A stretch of DNA of 64,000 nucleotides from Halomonas sp. (GCF_011050415.1 NZ_DRFS01000017.1:1-64000), one strand, 5' to 3'; shown: positions 43,343 to 52,910, counted from the first letter of the stretch. Made by a program: numbers and translations. Notes: generated from the sequence alone by a model not told the origin.

Positions 43343-45010
43343 ATGCCCCCTTTGCTGTCATTGCCTTCAAAAATTGTAGGCACCGCTTGGCATTATCGCC
43401 CCACATTAAGTACGGAGCAGCTTGTCTTATGGGGTGTTGTCATATTCAGTGTTTTTTACAATGTCCCTTTTTGGCAACAAGCCTTTGCTGGCTATGACCC
43501 TCTTGCCGTCCAGACGTGGCTAACCTTTGCCAATATGTTTTTGGTGATGACCTGCCTTAACTATTTGATCTTCGTGAGCCTTGCTTTTCGAACGCTGGTA
43601 AAACCTTTATTAACCTTGCTGTTTCTGATTGCCGCCTTTGTCAGTTACTTTACCAGTTACTACGGCACCTATTTTGACACCTCCATGCTAGACAATGTGC
43701 TTCAAACGGACACTAACGAAGCACAGGAACTTCTCACCGCTGGTTTACTGATTCATTTGGCAATCTTTTTTGGCTTGCCTACCGTCATGATTTGGCGCGT
43801 TAAAATCACACCGTCAACCTGGAAGAAGGCAGTGTTGCGTCGCTTAGCTTATTGCCTTGCCAGCACTGCTATATTGCTGTTAGCAATTTTCTTATCTTAC
43901 CAAGAAGTGTCGTCACTCATGCGCAACAATAAAGAGCTACGCTACTTGGTGACCCCAGGTAATTATATTGTTTCGATGGCGCAGGCCCTTTCGAGCCAAC
44001 ACGCTTCCGCGAATACGGTGCGTTCCCCGGTGGGTGAGGACGCCAGTATCAGTTCACAAGCGGGTGACAAACCCAAACTGCTCGTCATCGTGGTGGGCGA
44101 AACGGTACGGGCGGCGAATTGGGGGTTAAATGGTTATGAACGCCAAACCACACCCAAACTTGCCCAGCAGCCTGACGTTATCAATTTTTCTGATGTTTCC
44201 TCATGCGGTACAAGCACAGCGGTCTCATTACCCTGCATGTTTTCATTACCAGGGCGTGCCGATTACGCTAAATCGTATGCTCAGCAATATGAATCCTTGC
44301 TGGACGTATTAGCCCACGCCGGGTTAGAGGTCACCTGGCTTGATAACCAGTCAGGCTGTAAAGGTGTCTGCGACGGAGTGACGACAGAAGCGCTCTCGCC
44401 AGAGAAGTATGCTTCTTTGTGTCAAGATGGGCGATGCTTGGATGAAGCACTGGTTCAAGCCTTGACCACGCAAATTAGCGGTACCTCAGTTGATCAGGTT
44501 GTTGTGCTGCATCAGCTAGGCAACCACGGCCCCAGCTATTACCAACGCTACCCTGATGACTACGAACGTTTTGTTCCCGCTTGCACCACCGCTGATTTAG
44601 CCAAGTGCTCAAGAGACGACATTACCAACAGCTACGACAATGCCATTCTGTATACCGACACTGTGTTGGATCAGGTGATTGAGATGTTAAAGCGTCAGGA
44701 AGACTACGCAACTGCGATGATCTATCTCTCTGATCATGGTGAATCACTGGGCGAAAAGGGGCTTTATTTGCACGGCATTCCCTACGCCATTGCCCCCGAC
44801 GAACAGACGCATGTGCCTATGGTTTGGTGGCTTTCCAACTCATTTTCAAAGCAGCGAAGACTCGATACGGAGTGCTTACGCCTAGTCTCTGATCAAGCCG
44901 CTTCCCACGATAACTTATTTCACAGCGTGCTGGGATTGCTTGGCGTAGCAACGGACGTATATCAGCAGGCAGAAGATATTAGCCAAACGTGCCGGAGCCT
45001 CGCCAATTAA
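43343..45010 (+). CDS. eptA: Lipid A phosphoethanolamine transferase (EptA family)
   Basis: A 555-residue enzyme with five N-terminal membrane helices (to about residue 185) and a periplasmic sulfatase-fold domain. It moves phosphoethanolamine from phosphatidylethanolamine to lipid A, lowering negative charge and giving polymyxin resistance. Zn ligands and nucleophile are visible: VVGETVRAANWGLNGYERQTTPKL, SSCGTSTAVSLPCMFS (catalytic Thr), YLSDHGESLGEKGLYLHG. Length and order match EptA. Control by the adjacent PmrAB-like system is inferred from context and boxes. Related transferases with other acceptors are possible. Confidence 0.92.
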   Translation: MPPLLSLPSKIVGTAWHYRPTLSTEQLVLWGVVIFSVFYNVPFWQQAFAGYDPLAVQTWLTFANMFLVMTCLNYLIFVSLAFRTLVKPLLTLLFLIAAFVSYFTSYYGTYFDTSMLDNVLQTDTNEAQELLTAGLLIHLAIFFGLPTVMIWRVKITPSTWKKAVLRRLAYCLASTAILLLAIFLSYQEVSSLMRNNKELRYLVTPGNYIVSMAQALSSQHASANTVRSPVGEDASISSQAGDKPKLLVIVVGETVRAANWGLNGYERQTTPKLAQQPDVINFSDVSSCGTSTAVSLPCMFSLPGRADYAKSYAQQYESLLDVLAHAGLEVTWLDNQSGCKGVCDGVTTEALSPEKYASLCQDGRCLDEALVQALTTQISGTSVDQVVVLHQLGNHGPSYYQRYPDDYERFVPACTTADLAKCSRDDITNSYDNAILYTDTVLDQVIEMLKRQEDYATAMIYLSDHGESLGEKGLYLHGIPYAIAPDEQTHVPMVWWLSNSFSKQRRLDTECLRLVSDQAASHDNLFHSVLGLLGVATDVYQQAEDISQTCRSLAN

Positions 45011-45079
45011 TGAATGCTTAAGTGATCGTTAAGTATTGCATGTCAAGCTGTTCTCCATTCTGCTCAATTATTCTGGTGT

Positions 45080-45454
45080 ATGCACATGGTTTTATCGCTA
45101 CTATTGGACTCCAACCAAGGTTTTTGGAGACGGCTGCTACCCAAAAAAAAGGCAACAGCAGGAAGCTTGGTAGGCGGTGTCGATACCTCTATTCTTTTTG
45201 CTAAATGGCTTTCCTTTAGAGCCAGCGTTGTTTTAATTACTTTACTAGCGACTCTGCTGTGGCTAACCGGTATTGAAAACATCGAGATCATCATCGGCGT
45301 ATTAAGTGTAACGTCAAATGGAATATCACAGTTATTTGAACGCTATTTTTCTGTCAGTGTATTGAAAATGGTTGAAAATGATTTGACAGATACGCTAGAC
45401 GCATTGGGAATTGCAGGAGTTGGAACCTTAATAATTTTATATTTATTAGGGTAG
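45080..45454 (+). CDS. Possible small membrane protein
   Basis: A 124-residue frame with two likely membrane helices (RASVVLITLLATLLWLTGIENI and ALGIAGVGTLIILYLL) and a basic N-terminal part. No ribosome-binding site is seen at the first ATG and I do not recognise a family. The amino-acid pattern is more protein-like than the overlapping minus-strand frame. Starts 70 nt after eptA. Confidence 0.4.
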   Translation: MHMVLSLLLDSNQGFWRRLLPKKKATAGSLVGGVDTSILFAKWLSFRASVVLITLLATLLWLTGIENIEIIIGVLSVTSNGISQLFERYFSVSVLKMVENDLTDTLDALGIAGVGTLIILYLLG

Positions 45455-45683
45455 CGCACCTAATAAGTACCCTCAACGCCAACTCCATAAAATAATCATC
45501 CTTGGTAGTCCAGTATAAGGCCTGGAGGTGTCTACGAAACCTGGGGCGATTCAGTATCGACTAGCCGTTCTAAATTAGTTATTTAAGCGTGATGAGTCAA
45601 ACAGCCTCATTGATATTGCACAGCCATCAATCGCTAACACAATCCATTACCTTCTCCGTTCATACAGAAGAGAAAATAACCGC

Positions 45684-46475
45684 ATGTCACAAACAAAAAA
45701 CCCGCTCCCTGATAAGCATTATATTAAAGAGGATAACGAAGCCTCACATTTAGCTGGGAGCATGATGGCAGTGCCTGACATCTTTTCCGCTTTTTCCAAG
45801 TTGCCGTTGAGAGAGCGCATAGAGCAATTCAAGCAACAACTGAGTGAAACTTACCTATTCTTGTTGAATGGTGCCCCTGAGACAAAAGAGCTCTCGGATG
45901 AAGCATGCCAGGAGCGCTTTTTGGATGAGTACCAAATTTCCCTAGATCGTTTAAAAGATAATATTAGCGCTACCAAATGCAAAAACATCATTTGCCACTC
46001 ACTGCCTACTACCCATAGCACTGAGGTTAGCAACCTCTTTCCCGTAGCATTCATGTGGATCGTGTGTGCAGATCTCCTTGAGCAACATGGCTTTCATGAA
46101 AATGCTTGGTCATCGTTAATCGAGTTTAAGAATATCGAGCATCAACTTGGACAAGCACTGGCCACAGAAGAGAAGCTGCAGAAAAAAGCTTATTCTCAAA
46201 AAGCAGGTGGACAAGCCTATAAAGATTACTCGAACCTGAAATACAGCTTTATTGATTTGCTTAGAAACTCTCCTCCTATAGGGGGTTGGAAAACACTCGA
46301 GTCCGCTGCTCACGAACTAGCTGAAAAGGTACTAGCAGAGCATGAGAACAGCGAACATCGAGCAAGATATTCAATTAAAAAGGAAAGAGTAGAGACGAAG
46401 CTCAACACTTGGTTAAGAGATGTTAATGGTGAGTGTAGAGCAGCATATGACGAAAATGCCGCTAAACATCGCTGA
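45684..46475 (+). CDS. Hypothetical cytoplasmic protein
   Basis: A 263-residue, mostly helical, charged protein with no signal peptide or membrane helix. Segments such as LPLRERIEQFKQQLSETYLFLL, AFMWIVCADLLEQHGFHENAWSSLIEFKNIEHQLGQAL and a lysine-rich C-terminus suggest a helical DNA- or protein-binding accessory. GAAGAG lies before the ATG region. It ends 6 nt before the stop of the convergent AlpA gene, within the island's regulatory/replication zone. Family not recognised. Confidence 0.65.
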   Translation: MSQTKNPLPDKHYIKEDNEASHLAGSMMAVPDIFSAFSKLPLRERIEQFKQQLSETYLFLLNGAPETKELSDEACQERFLDEYQISLDRLKDNISATKCKNIICHSLPTTHSTEVSNLFPVAFMWIVCADLLEQHGFHENAWSSLIEFKNIEHQLGQALATEEKLQKKAYSQKAGGQAYKDYSNLKYSFIDLLRNSPPIGGWKTLESAAHELAEKVLAEHENSEHRARYSIKKERVETKLNTWLRDVNGECRAAYDENAAKHR

Positions 46476-46481
46476 AACTCA

Positions 46482-46691
46482 TTACGCTTGACGGCTCATC
46501 AGCCACTCATCCACTTGATTTTCAAGCCACCCGACAGAGGCTGCGCCTAACCTGATGGGCTTGGGAAAAGTTGCATCGAATCGAGGCGACTTGGGGTTCA
46601 TTTTTTCATAGATTGATGAGCGGCTGATACTGAGCTTTTGGGTCATTTGCTTCATGCGCAGGACAATGCGATTACGGTGGCTGTGGGTCAT
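46482..46691 (-). CDS. AlpA-family transcriptional regulator
   Basis: A 69-residue MerR-like helix-turn-helix protein: RMKQMTQKLSISRSSIYEKMNPKSPRFDATFPKPIRLGAASVGWLENQVDEWLMSR. In P4-type prophages and islands AlpA activates excision or integrase expression; here it could act as the excision factor for the integrase at 31028. AAGGAG precedes the start on the minus strand. Confidence 0.92.
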   Translation of the reverse strand: MTHSHRNRIVLRMKQMTQKLSISRSSIYEKMNPKSPRFDATFPKPIRLGAASVGWLENQVDEWLMSRQA

Positions 46692-46991
46692 GGCTTAACT
46701 CCTTTCGGTTGATATGTGAATGATAGAGAGCCGCCACTACCACCGCAATTCGAGATGCTAGCTATGGAAATAATAGCTTTTAATGCTTATTTAAAATAAT
46801 AAAACCCCTTAATTTCAAATACTTATTAATTATTTATGTTTATGGGAAAGAATACTCACCCTTTAGAAGCACTTTAGAGGTGGGTATTGCATGGCTCACC
46901 GCGATGAAAGCTAGCACCAAACCAGACGCTTACTTAAGCAGTACTGAATGGAAGCAAAGTGTCACCGGATAGGCACTTATTGTTCGTCTTA
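46692..46991. other. AT-rich gap between AlpA and the replication-type gene
   Basis: No supported gene. It contains the AlpA promoter region (minus strand). No strong repeat noted. Confidence 0.5.
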
Positions 46992-47729
46992 TCACACTCT
47001 CCTGTGTAATGGTTTTTGACTAGCACCAAAGCAGTGAACCCATTGACCGAGGGGTTTGCTGTGGTACTTGCAGAGATAGCTAGCTACGTACATCACCTCC
47101 GCAAAGCTATAGGGATCGTTTCTATGCAGCATGCAGAGGAAATATTTATTGGTACGTCTACCGTGTTTCCACTTTTTCACTATCTCGACAAGCCCTTTAT
47201 TTTTATATATTGGGAGTTCAAGCGCTTGGCTCCACGCGCGAATAGCCGCATGAATCAAGGTATTGTCTTGGTATCCTCCCCACGCGGACTCCTTACTGCT
47301 CCCTAGTTGTTGAAATGCATTCCCATTCAGCAAAATAAGCAAGTGGTAGTGCGGCTTATCGCTGTCTTTTTGCTCTCGGCACCACACATTGCGAAAGTTT
47401 GTACTGTGGATCTGTGATTGATGTTTTAGCCTCAATAAGGCTAACTCCTCCTCATAATTATCCAAAAAACGCCGTATATATGTGTTCAATACATGCAAAG
47501 TGTTAGGTGGCATATCGTCGGGAAAGCGAAGATCTAGTCGGAAAACGAATGTTTTGTTCTGCATTTCACAGACGTATAGCAGAGCGTCGTAGGTGCTTTC
47601 CAAATAGTTTTCGATAAGAGGACCCTGTCGCGTAAGTACTTCACAACCACGGTAGTAGCATTCGTAGAAAAACTTAAGCTTCATATTTTCAGGAACCCGC
47701 TTGCGCAGTTTAAGGCTAACAGTTTTCAT
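46992..47729 (-). CDS. Inovirus Gp2/YagK-YfjJ-like replication protein
   Basis: A 245-residue protein of the YagK/YfjJ C-terminal (inovirus Gp2) family. The HUH-type motif is KPHYHLLILLNGNAF, the late conserved part is WKHGRRTNKYFLC ... AEVMYVASYLCKYHSKPL, where a Tyr/Lys pair could act in DNA nicking. Such proteins resemble rolling-circle replication initiators and are common in integrative islands near AlpA. Activity here is inference. Confidence 0.8.
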   Translation of the reverse strand: MKTVSLKLRKRVPENMKLKFFYECYYRGCEVLTRQGPLIENYLESTYDALLYVCEMQNKTFVFRLDLRFPDDMPPNTLHVLNTYIRRFLDNYEEELALLRLKHQSQIHSTNFRNVWCREQKDSDKPHYHLLILLNGNAFQQLGSSKESAWGGYQDNTLIHAAIRAWSQALELPIYKNKGLVEIVKKWKHGRRTNKYFLCMLHRNDPYSFAEVMYVASYLCKYHSKPLGQWVHCFGASQKPLHRRV

Positions 47730-49007
47730 AGTTGTACCAGGCTATCAATGAGACATGCATACGCAGCGGCTTAAAGGCCGTGAGTAATGGCGTCTTTAAA
47801 GGGAGGAACCAGGAAGCGGTGCAACGCTTCTGGGAAGGCGTAATGATTAACAGAAACACCACGCTCATCCTGGCGTGGTTGTGCAATTAACTATGCCGCT
47901 ATAGCTTCGTTAGTCTAGGTCGTGAAGTTGGTTGGATAGGCTGCTGTTTTATTGAGGAAATCGTCGGCTTGTTGGCCTCCTCTTGGTGGATGGCTTTTCG
48001 CTTCTCTACACCCCTTATTTATTCTCTAAATGAACATATATATTACCTATTACCTAAACAGCTAAGTGGAAACAATATGTCCTCAGCCGCTCTGCGCCTA
48101 GCTATCGATCTCACGCAAGTGGCTAAAATACCAAAGCAAAAAGTCCATTTTTCTTACTCGAACAATGGCGACCCAACTGGGCGCGCAATGACTCAGAATA
48201 TGACTCTTCCCAGTAAAACTATTTTTGGATAAGTGTATAACGACAACAGAATTTTCTTTCCCTGAGTATTCTTAACCCTGGGCACGCTAATGTCCTTTTT
48301 TAAAAAAAAGGTAAGGCTTACTCCACGTGGCCAGTGACGATTTTACTGGGCAGGCTTTTATGCATTCCCTCCCTCAAAGGTAATCTTACAACCAGCCTGA
48401 CCGGTTCTTTTAGCCTACCTCCTTAATATGAGTGATGCTGCCGTTTACAGGACACGTGCGCAATCCGCCAGTACCGCATCGGCCAGAACATCGGTGCGCT
48501 GGTAATGAAATAGGAAACCTACGCGACATATAGCCGATAGGTCAGCTTGTCCAGTACAGGCGGCCACCGGAACGAGAGCAATTTTAATGCGATGATCTAT
48601 CTGATTGGCAGCCCAGTGTTACCTTCAGATGAGAAAACCCTACACGTATATAGAACTCTATATAAGCACAGCTTTCAGACTCATAGCTTTTATTTATAAC
48701 TGCTTGAATTATGTTCATGCAGTAATCTATCCATCGGTGTCCAACCAAGTTTAAATACTTCTTTTACCATCCAGCAACAAATAAAACTCGATATTAAAAA
48801 AAGTCATTAGACACATTAATTAAATCTGATAAATTTAAACTTATTGCCTTATGGATTAAATTTAGCGAAAGAGAGGTTTTTTTAAAAGACATCATGGATC
48901 AGTTTCTATGCATAACTTTCTGTTCATCACCATGATATAAAACATGCGGAGTAATGATTACTATGAACAGCACGCGCCCCTGCTAATAAAACCAAGGAAC
49001 CAACCTA
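47730..49007. other. Mostly non-coding region with one weak frame and decayed sequence
   Basis: A 7-bp stem ACCACGC/GCGTGGT with 8-nt loop lies at 47858-47879, upstream of the replication-type gene, and could be a replication or nicking structure. An 87-codon plus-strand frame at 47969-48232 is possible but has no convincing ribosome-binding site. Around 48455-48600 a plus frame reads AIRQYRIGQNIGALVMK before stops and looks like a decayed gene. Confidence 0.45.
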
Positions 49008-50690
49008 ATGACATATGATAGTTTTCATTCTCAAGAACATGCTTTGGACGGCATACTTCTTTCCAACCAACCTTCTCACTCCCAACAAGCTGATCAGCCT
49101 ATTTCCTCTGTAGGTGCATCACTGGGGCATTTAATGCCGTCTATACCCCGCACCAGACGACTACCCAAGCTTTGCAATGCCAATCTCGTCAGGGAAATTA
49201 TTCACCATTATTATCGACTAGCCATAGACCCCAACGGGGTTAATTTCCTCTTGCCACATTCATCAGGTCCCGTGCTAATAATGGAAGCAGAGATGATTGC
49301 ACCGATCATCAAAAAAATTGTTGCTGAAAGCAGTAATCGTGATGTTTCTGACAAAAACATCCAAAATGCACTAGATATTATTCGCTTCAATCAAGCTGAT
49401 TTTCGAACTATCGGCAACGGCCGAACTTGGCTGGGTGAAAGCAACGAACGCTTTATTGAACTAGGTGGCGAGGTGATGATGTTCCCCTCGGGGCATGAAT
49501 CAATGGTTCGCCCCCAACAACACTATCCTTACTGGCAGCCCATCAATAGTCGCCCCTACAGCGAGTTACACACGCATGGGCGCAGTGCAGACCTGAACGT
49601 CATGGAGACTTACGTGGCGCTACCAAAGGATCGAGAGCTGTTAATTTACACATATATGGTGTTGTGCCTAATGCCAGAACGACAACAATTAGCTTTAGAG
49701 CTCACGGGAGAGCCTAAAAGTGGCATGTCACTACTTCAACGCATCATCAAAAACTTAGTTGATCCAGTGATTAAGGAAACTGCAATACGTGATATACCCA
49801 CAACTGTGAAAAAAGTAAACCGGCTTGCTTGGCAGCATCAAGTCATTAGCCTAGAAAACGTTGAAGCGCCTTTGAGTGCAGTAGTACAGCGTCGCTTGTT
49901 TGAGTTGCTCTGTACCACTCAACTAGAATGGAGAGCAAACGACGGTAATGAGACTACATCCAGTTTGGATGTGTCACGCCCTTGCGTTCTAAGCAGTTTA
50001 GAACCAGTTATTTGTCATGATGAATTAGCTGAGCTCACTTTGAGTCTAGAGATGCCGTCCCCCTCTATTGCTAAACCACGTGAGACTTACCGGATAAAAA
50101 CTCGTCATGAAAACCTGACACCGATGGATCAGACTTGCGCTTTCAGCGCACTGCTTACACTGCTTGGCAAGGCACATGCCAATATTGACCAAGTGAGATT
50201 AGAACGAGAAGTGCCGGGCAACTGGCAAGACTTCTGCCGAATTGGAATGATTGTTTCCGATAGTTTGGTCGGGAACTCAGAAGGCTTCTGGACACAGTAT
50301 CAGGCGTATCGTAGTGATCGGCTCTGCGAGATGACCGAAGAGGAACCGGTTGCTCAAGCTCTCATTAAATATCTTAAAATCGAGGCCATCACGGAAGCCG
50401 TTGAAAAACCAACGGGAGTGTGGCTCGCCATTTTGACAAAATATCGGCCGAGTTGCACTTTGGGTAGCCAATGGCCGCGTGAGCCCCGTGGCCTTGGCGC
50501 AGCGTTCAAGCGAGCTGCCTCACTGCTCAATGCCCAAGGGATAATCTGCTATAGCAACGGTAAACGTGGCTCGAAGCGCCACTGGGTGATCGGACCCACC
50601 CCCTCTCCCCACAGTATTTCTGTGAGCAATGGACAAACATCAGGCAGCGAGCATTCGGTGCTAGGCTGTGAGGAAAGGGATTTCTTATGA
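49008..50690 (+). CDS. P-loop protein related to phage/island ATPases, Walker A degenerate
   Basis: A 560-residue cytoplasmic protein. The central part matches in outline the phage/island ATP-binding proteins that read TGEQGSGKST, followed by a segment on unwanted nucleotides and RPIVLNGIE; here the equivalent is LTGEPKSGMSLLQRIIKNLVDP (residues 232-253), QHQVISLENVEAPLSAVVQRRLFELL and RPCVLSSLEPV. The Walker A lysine is replaced by Met (GEPKSGMS), so ATP hydrolysis is doubtful. The C-terminal 200 residues are unlike anything I recognise (EEPVAQALIKYLK, winged-helix-like ending). It follows the Gp2-type region and may be a primase/helicase relic or a non-catalytic DNA-binding factor. Confidence 0.65.
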   Translation: MTYDSFHSQEHALDGILLSNQPSHSQQADQPISSVGASLGHLMPSIPRTRRLPKLCNANLVREIIHHYYRLAIDPNGVNFLLPHSSGPVLIMEAEMIAPIIKKIVAESSNRDVSDKNIQNALDIIRFNQADFRTIGNGRTWLGESNERFIELGGEVMMFPSGHESMVRPQQHYPYWQPINSRPYSELHTHGRSADLNVMETYVALPKDRELLIYTYMVLCLMPERQQLALELTGEPKSGMSLLQRIIKNLVDPVIKETAIRDIPTTVKKVNRLAWQHQVISLENVEAPLSAVVQRRLFELLCTTQLEWRANDGNETTSSLDVSRPCVLSSLEPVICHDELAELTLSLEMPSPSIAKPRETYRIKTRHENLTPMDQTCAFSALLTLLGKAHANIDQVRLEREVPGNWQDFCRIGMIVSDSLVGNSEGFWTQYQAYRSDRLCEMTEEEPVAQALIKYLKIEAITEAVEKPTGVWLAILTKYRPSCTLGSQWPREPRGLGAAFKRAASLLNAQGIICYSNGKRGSKRHWVIGPTPSPHSISVSNGQTSGSEHSVLGCEERDFL

Positions 50691-50990
50691 ATGTTATTCA
50701 ACTTTTTTATAAGTCCCTCGAAGACACAGCACGTTGCCCAATGCACTATTGACGTGCCTTACAACGCGAAGTTCTTGATGGAGTATCCACGACAAGACGA
50801 CGTTCGCTGCCAAGAATTTCGTAAATTGCCAACCTATATGGTGTTTTTATGATTTTTTTGCTCTCAACGTCGTGACGTCGTGCTTAAGGGTCCATCCTTA
50901 CGGCACTTTGGTCACACCGATGTTTTCTTCATCAACTTTATCAATAGTTTAATTTGTTTAGCATGGCAAAAATATAAACCGATGCTTGAT
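50691..50990. other. Gap between the P-loop gene and umuC
   Basis: About 300 nt without a supported gene, AT-rich toward the right. No clear terminator for either convergent gene is visible. Confidence 0.5.
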
Positions 50991-52268
50991 CTACTTAACG
51001 ACCAGAAGCTCGTTCCACTGTGTGGTGTACCGCGGCGTACGTCGTTCACTGCGCAGCGCCCATGCATTGCCTTTACGGGGTAGACCAAGCTGTACCGTTC
51101 CTTTACCTAGTTCACGATTGAGCTTATCCATCGTCGCCATCAGCCGTTCACTGCGTTTAGCCTCTTCGTCGGTTTGCGGGGTTTCAGTGAGGGTAAGCTG
51201 TCGGTTGGCCTTAGGTGAAAGGTCGAGCAGCATCAGACCTGCTTTATGGTAGGCGTAGCCCTTGCGCCAGAGACGGCGTAGGCCTTGTACCGCTGAGGCG
51301 ATGATATCGCGGCTATCATCGGTGGGCCTCTCTAGAGAGACAACCACACGTTGTTGATATTGCGGTAAGTCAGTACGGAATGGGTTGGTTCGCAAAAACA
51401 CCATCACGGCACTGGTTACACTTTGCTGTTTGCGCAGCTTTTCTGCTGCCCTCGCGGCGTGATGCCTTAAGGCTTCGCGTAAGTCATGGGGGTTGCCGGT
51501 AAGCCTGCCGAATGAACGCGACACCATGATTTGTTTTTTAGGTAGACTCATGTCATCAAGCTGGATGGCGGATTGCCCGCGTAGCTCCCATACGATGCGT
51601 TCCTGAACCACACTAAAGCGCTGCCTAATACGCTTAGCGTCTGCCTCACGCAGATCCCATGCGGTATCAATACCCATTACGCTTAATCGTTCACCGGTAC
51701 GGCGTGCCACGCCCCACAGCTCGGTTACCGGCAACTGTTTTAGCAATGCTTTGGTCGCTTCACTATCAGCGGTTAGCTTACATACGCCATGCTGCTTGTA
51801 GGCAGGATGTTTTTTAGCCGCTTGATTCGCCACTTTGGCGAGTACGCGGGTAGGTGCAAACCCCACGCACACGGGAATGCCCGTCCACTGTCGAACGGTA
51901 TCGCGCATGGCTTGGCCCCGCGCCTCCAGCGAATCTGGGTCAAAGCCCTGAAACCCGACAAAGCTTTCATCAATGGAGTACACCTCCACATGGGGCGAAA
52001 ACTCGCCTAGCACCTCAGTTACCCGCTGGGACATATCGCCGTATAACGCATAGTTACTGGATAGCAGCACAGCCTGGCGACGAATCGCGGGCGGTAACAA
52101 GTGCATGGCCGTCCCCATCTCAACACCCAGGGCTTTGAGTTCGTTGCTACGGGCAACGACGCAACCATCGTTATTCGACAGCACCCCTACCGGACGCCCT
52201 TCCAGCATTGGATCAAAAACGCGCTCGCAACTGACATAAAAGTTGTTGCAGTCAACGAGTGCAATCAC
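50991..52268 (-). CDS. umuC: Y-family DNA polymerase V catalytic subunit, island copy
   Basis: A 425-residue UmuC. Palm-domain motifs [36 protein letters not shown] and [14 protein letters not shown] carry the catalytic acids; little-finger and C-terminal UmuC-specific regions are complete. The GTG start (52266-52268) overlaps the umuD stop as GTGA and has GAGG upstream, so the two are coupled; a longer frame reading back into umuD is not the real start. This copy is clearly diverged from the chromosomal UmuC at 10146. It would provide error-prone repair during SOS on or by the island. Confidence 0.94.
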   Translation of the reverse strand: MIALVDCNNFYVSCERVFDPMLEGRPVGVLSNNDGCVVARSNELKALGVEMGTAMHLLPPAIRRQAVLLSSNYALYGDMSQRVTEVLGEFSPHVEVYSIDESFVGFQGFDPDSLEARGQAMRDTVRQWTGIPVCVGFAPTRVLAKVANQAAKKHPAYKQHGVCKLTADSEATKALLKQLPVTELWGVARRTGERLSVMGIDTAWDLREADAKRIRQRFSVVQERIVWELRGQSAIQLDDMSLPKKQIMVSRSFGRLTGNPHDLREALRHHAARAAEKLRKQQSVTSAVMVFLRTNPFRTDLPQYQQRVVVSLERPTDDSRDIIASAVQGLRRLWRKGYAYHKAGLMLLDLSPKANRQLTLTETPQTDEEAKRSERLMATMDKLNRELGKGTVQLGLPRKGNAWALRSERRTPRYTTQWNELLVVK

Positions 52269-52711
52269 GGCAGTGCCCTCAGCAGATTGTGAATCACGTC
52301 GGTCACTACACCCCATACTTGGGATTCGCGTCCATCAAGGGGAATCGGCTTAAAATTGGGGTTGCTTGCTTTGAGGTAGGTACGCTGACCAACGCGCTCC
52401 AGACGCTTAACAGTCATTTCCCCATCTACGCAGATCACCACAATCCGACCAGGCAGCGCTTCCAGGCTGCGATCCACCACCAATAAGTCCCCAGGGTGGA
52501 TGCTGTCTCCGATCATTGAATAACCTTCGGCACGAGCAAAATAGGTCGAGGCTGGGCGTTTAACGACGTAGCGGTGCAGATCTAGCTCGGTATCCAAGTG
52601 ATCATCGGCGGGCGAAGGAAATCCCGCGCGCACGGCGGTTGAATAGAGCGGCAAGGGTAGTGACGAGGCCATGGTGTCTGCGCGGCCCAGGAGTGAAACG
52701 TTCGATGACAT
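52265..52711 (-). CDS. umuD: UmuD-type SOS mutagenesis protein, island copy
   Basis: A 148-residue S24-type protein. Cleavage region [11 protein letters not shown] would cut between Ala and Gly; catalytic Ser in AEGYSMIGD, Lys in [11 protein letters not shown]. RecA-stimulated autocleavage activates it for UmuC binding. A near-perfect SOS box lies 17-36 nt upstream. It is longer at the N-terminus than the chromosomal copy. Gene order umuD-umuC is normal. Confidence 0.92.
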   Translation of the reverse strand: MSSNVSLLGRADTMASSLPLPLYSTAVRAGFPSPADDHLDTELDLHRYVVKRPASTYFARAEGYSMIGDSIHPGDLLVVDRSLEALPGRIVVICVDGEMTVKRLERVGQRTYLKASNPNFKPIPLDGRESQVWGVVTDVIHNLLRALP

Positions 52712-52727
52712 AATAGGCTACCTATTT

Positions 52728-52747
52728 TACTGTATATATGAACAGTA
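52728..52747. promoter_or_regulatory. LexA (SOS) box shared by umuDC and the rightward module
   Basis: TACTGTATATATGAACAGTA has both CTGT and ACAG half-sites and differs from the E. coli consensus by two or three central bases. Being palindromic and centred 26 nt from umuD (minus) and 27 nt from the plus-strand leader frame at 52764, it may control both directions. Confidence 0.85.
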
Positions 52748-52763
52748 TCAGTAAAGGAGTTTC

Positions 52764-52910
52764 ATGAAGCAAGCACTCAAAGGTCAAAGCCAAAAAATTA
52801 CAGACCTATATCACTCCTATGAATCCTGCACACGGGATCACTTTGACACCTATAGGAGTGTTGTTTATGTCCCCGCCTTGCCTGCGCTGTGCAGCCCCAT
52901 GCACGCTTAA
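52764..52910 (+). CDS. Possible leader peptide overlapping the next gene
   Basis: A 48-codon frame starting ATG with AAGGAG 4 nt upstream: MKQALKGQSQKITDLYHSY, ending CSPMHA. It begins 16 nt after the SOS box and runs through a hairpin (52812-52860) that buries the ribosome-binding site of the gene at 52867, overlapping that gene by 44 nt in another frame. Translating ribosomes would open the hairpin. No known family; function as a coupling leader is inference. Confidence 0.5.
   Translation: MKQALKGQSQKITDLYHSYESCTRDHFDTYRSVVYVPALPALCSPMHA
52812..52860 (+). promoter_or_regulatory. Hairpin sequestering the ribosome-binding site of the gene at 52867
   Basis: CACTCCTAT (52812-52820) is perfectly complementary to ATAGGAGTG (52852-52860), 9 bp with a 31-nt loop. 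The 3' arm contains the TAGGAG Shine-Dalgarno of the downstream start at 52867, so closed stem should block initiation. Confidence 0.6.

Noticed and set aside
45490..45570. Insertion-sequence end
   Set aside because: A GTCTACGAAACC-GGGGCGATTCA stretch recalls some IS ends, but no partner inverted repeat or transposase sequence is nearby.
47016..47306. 96-codon plus-strand frame
   Set aside because: Antisense to the Gp2-type replication gene and without a ribosome-binding site.
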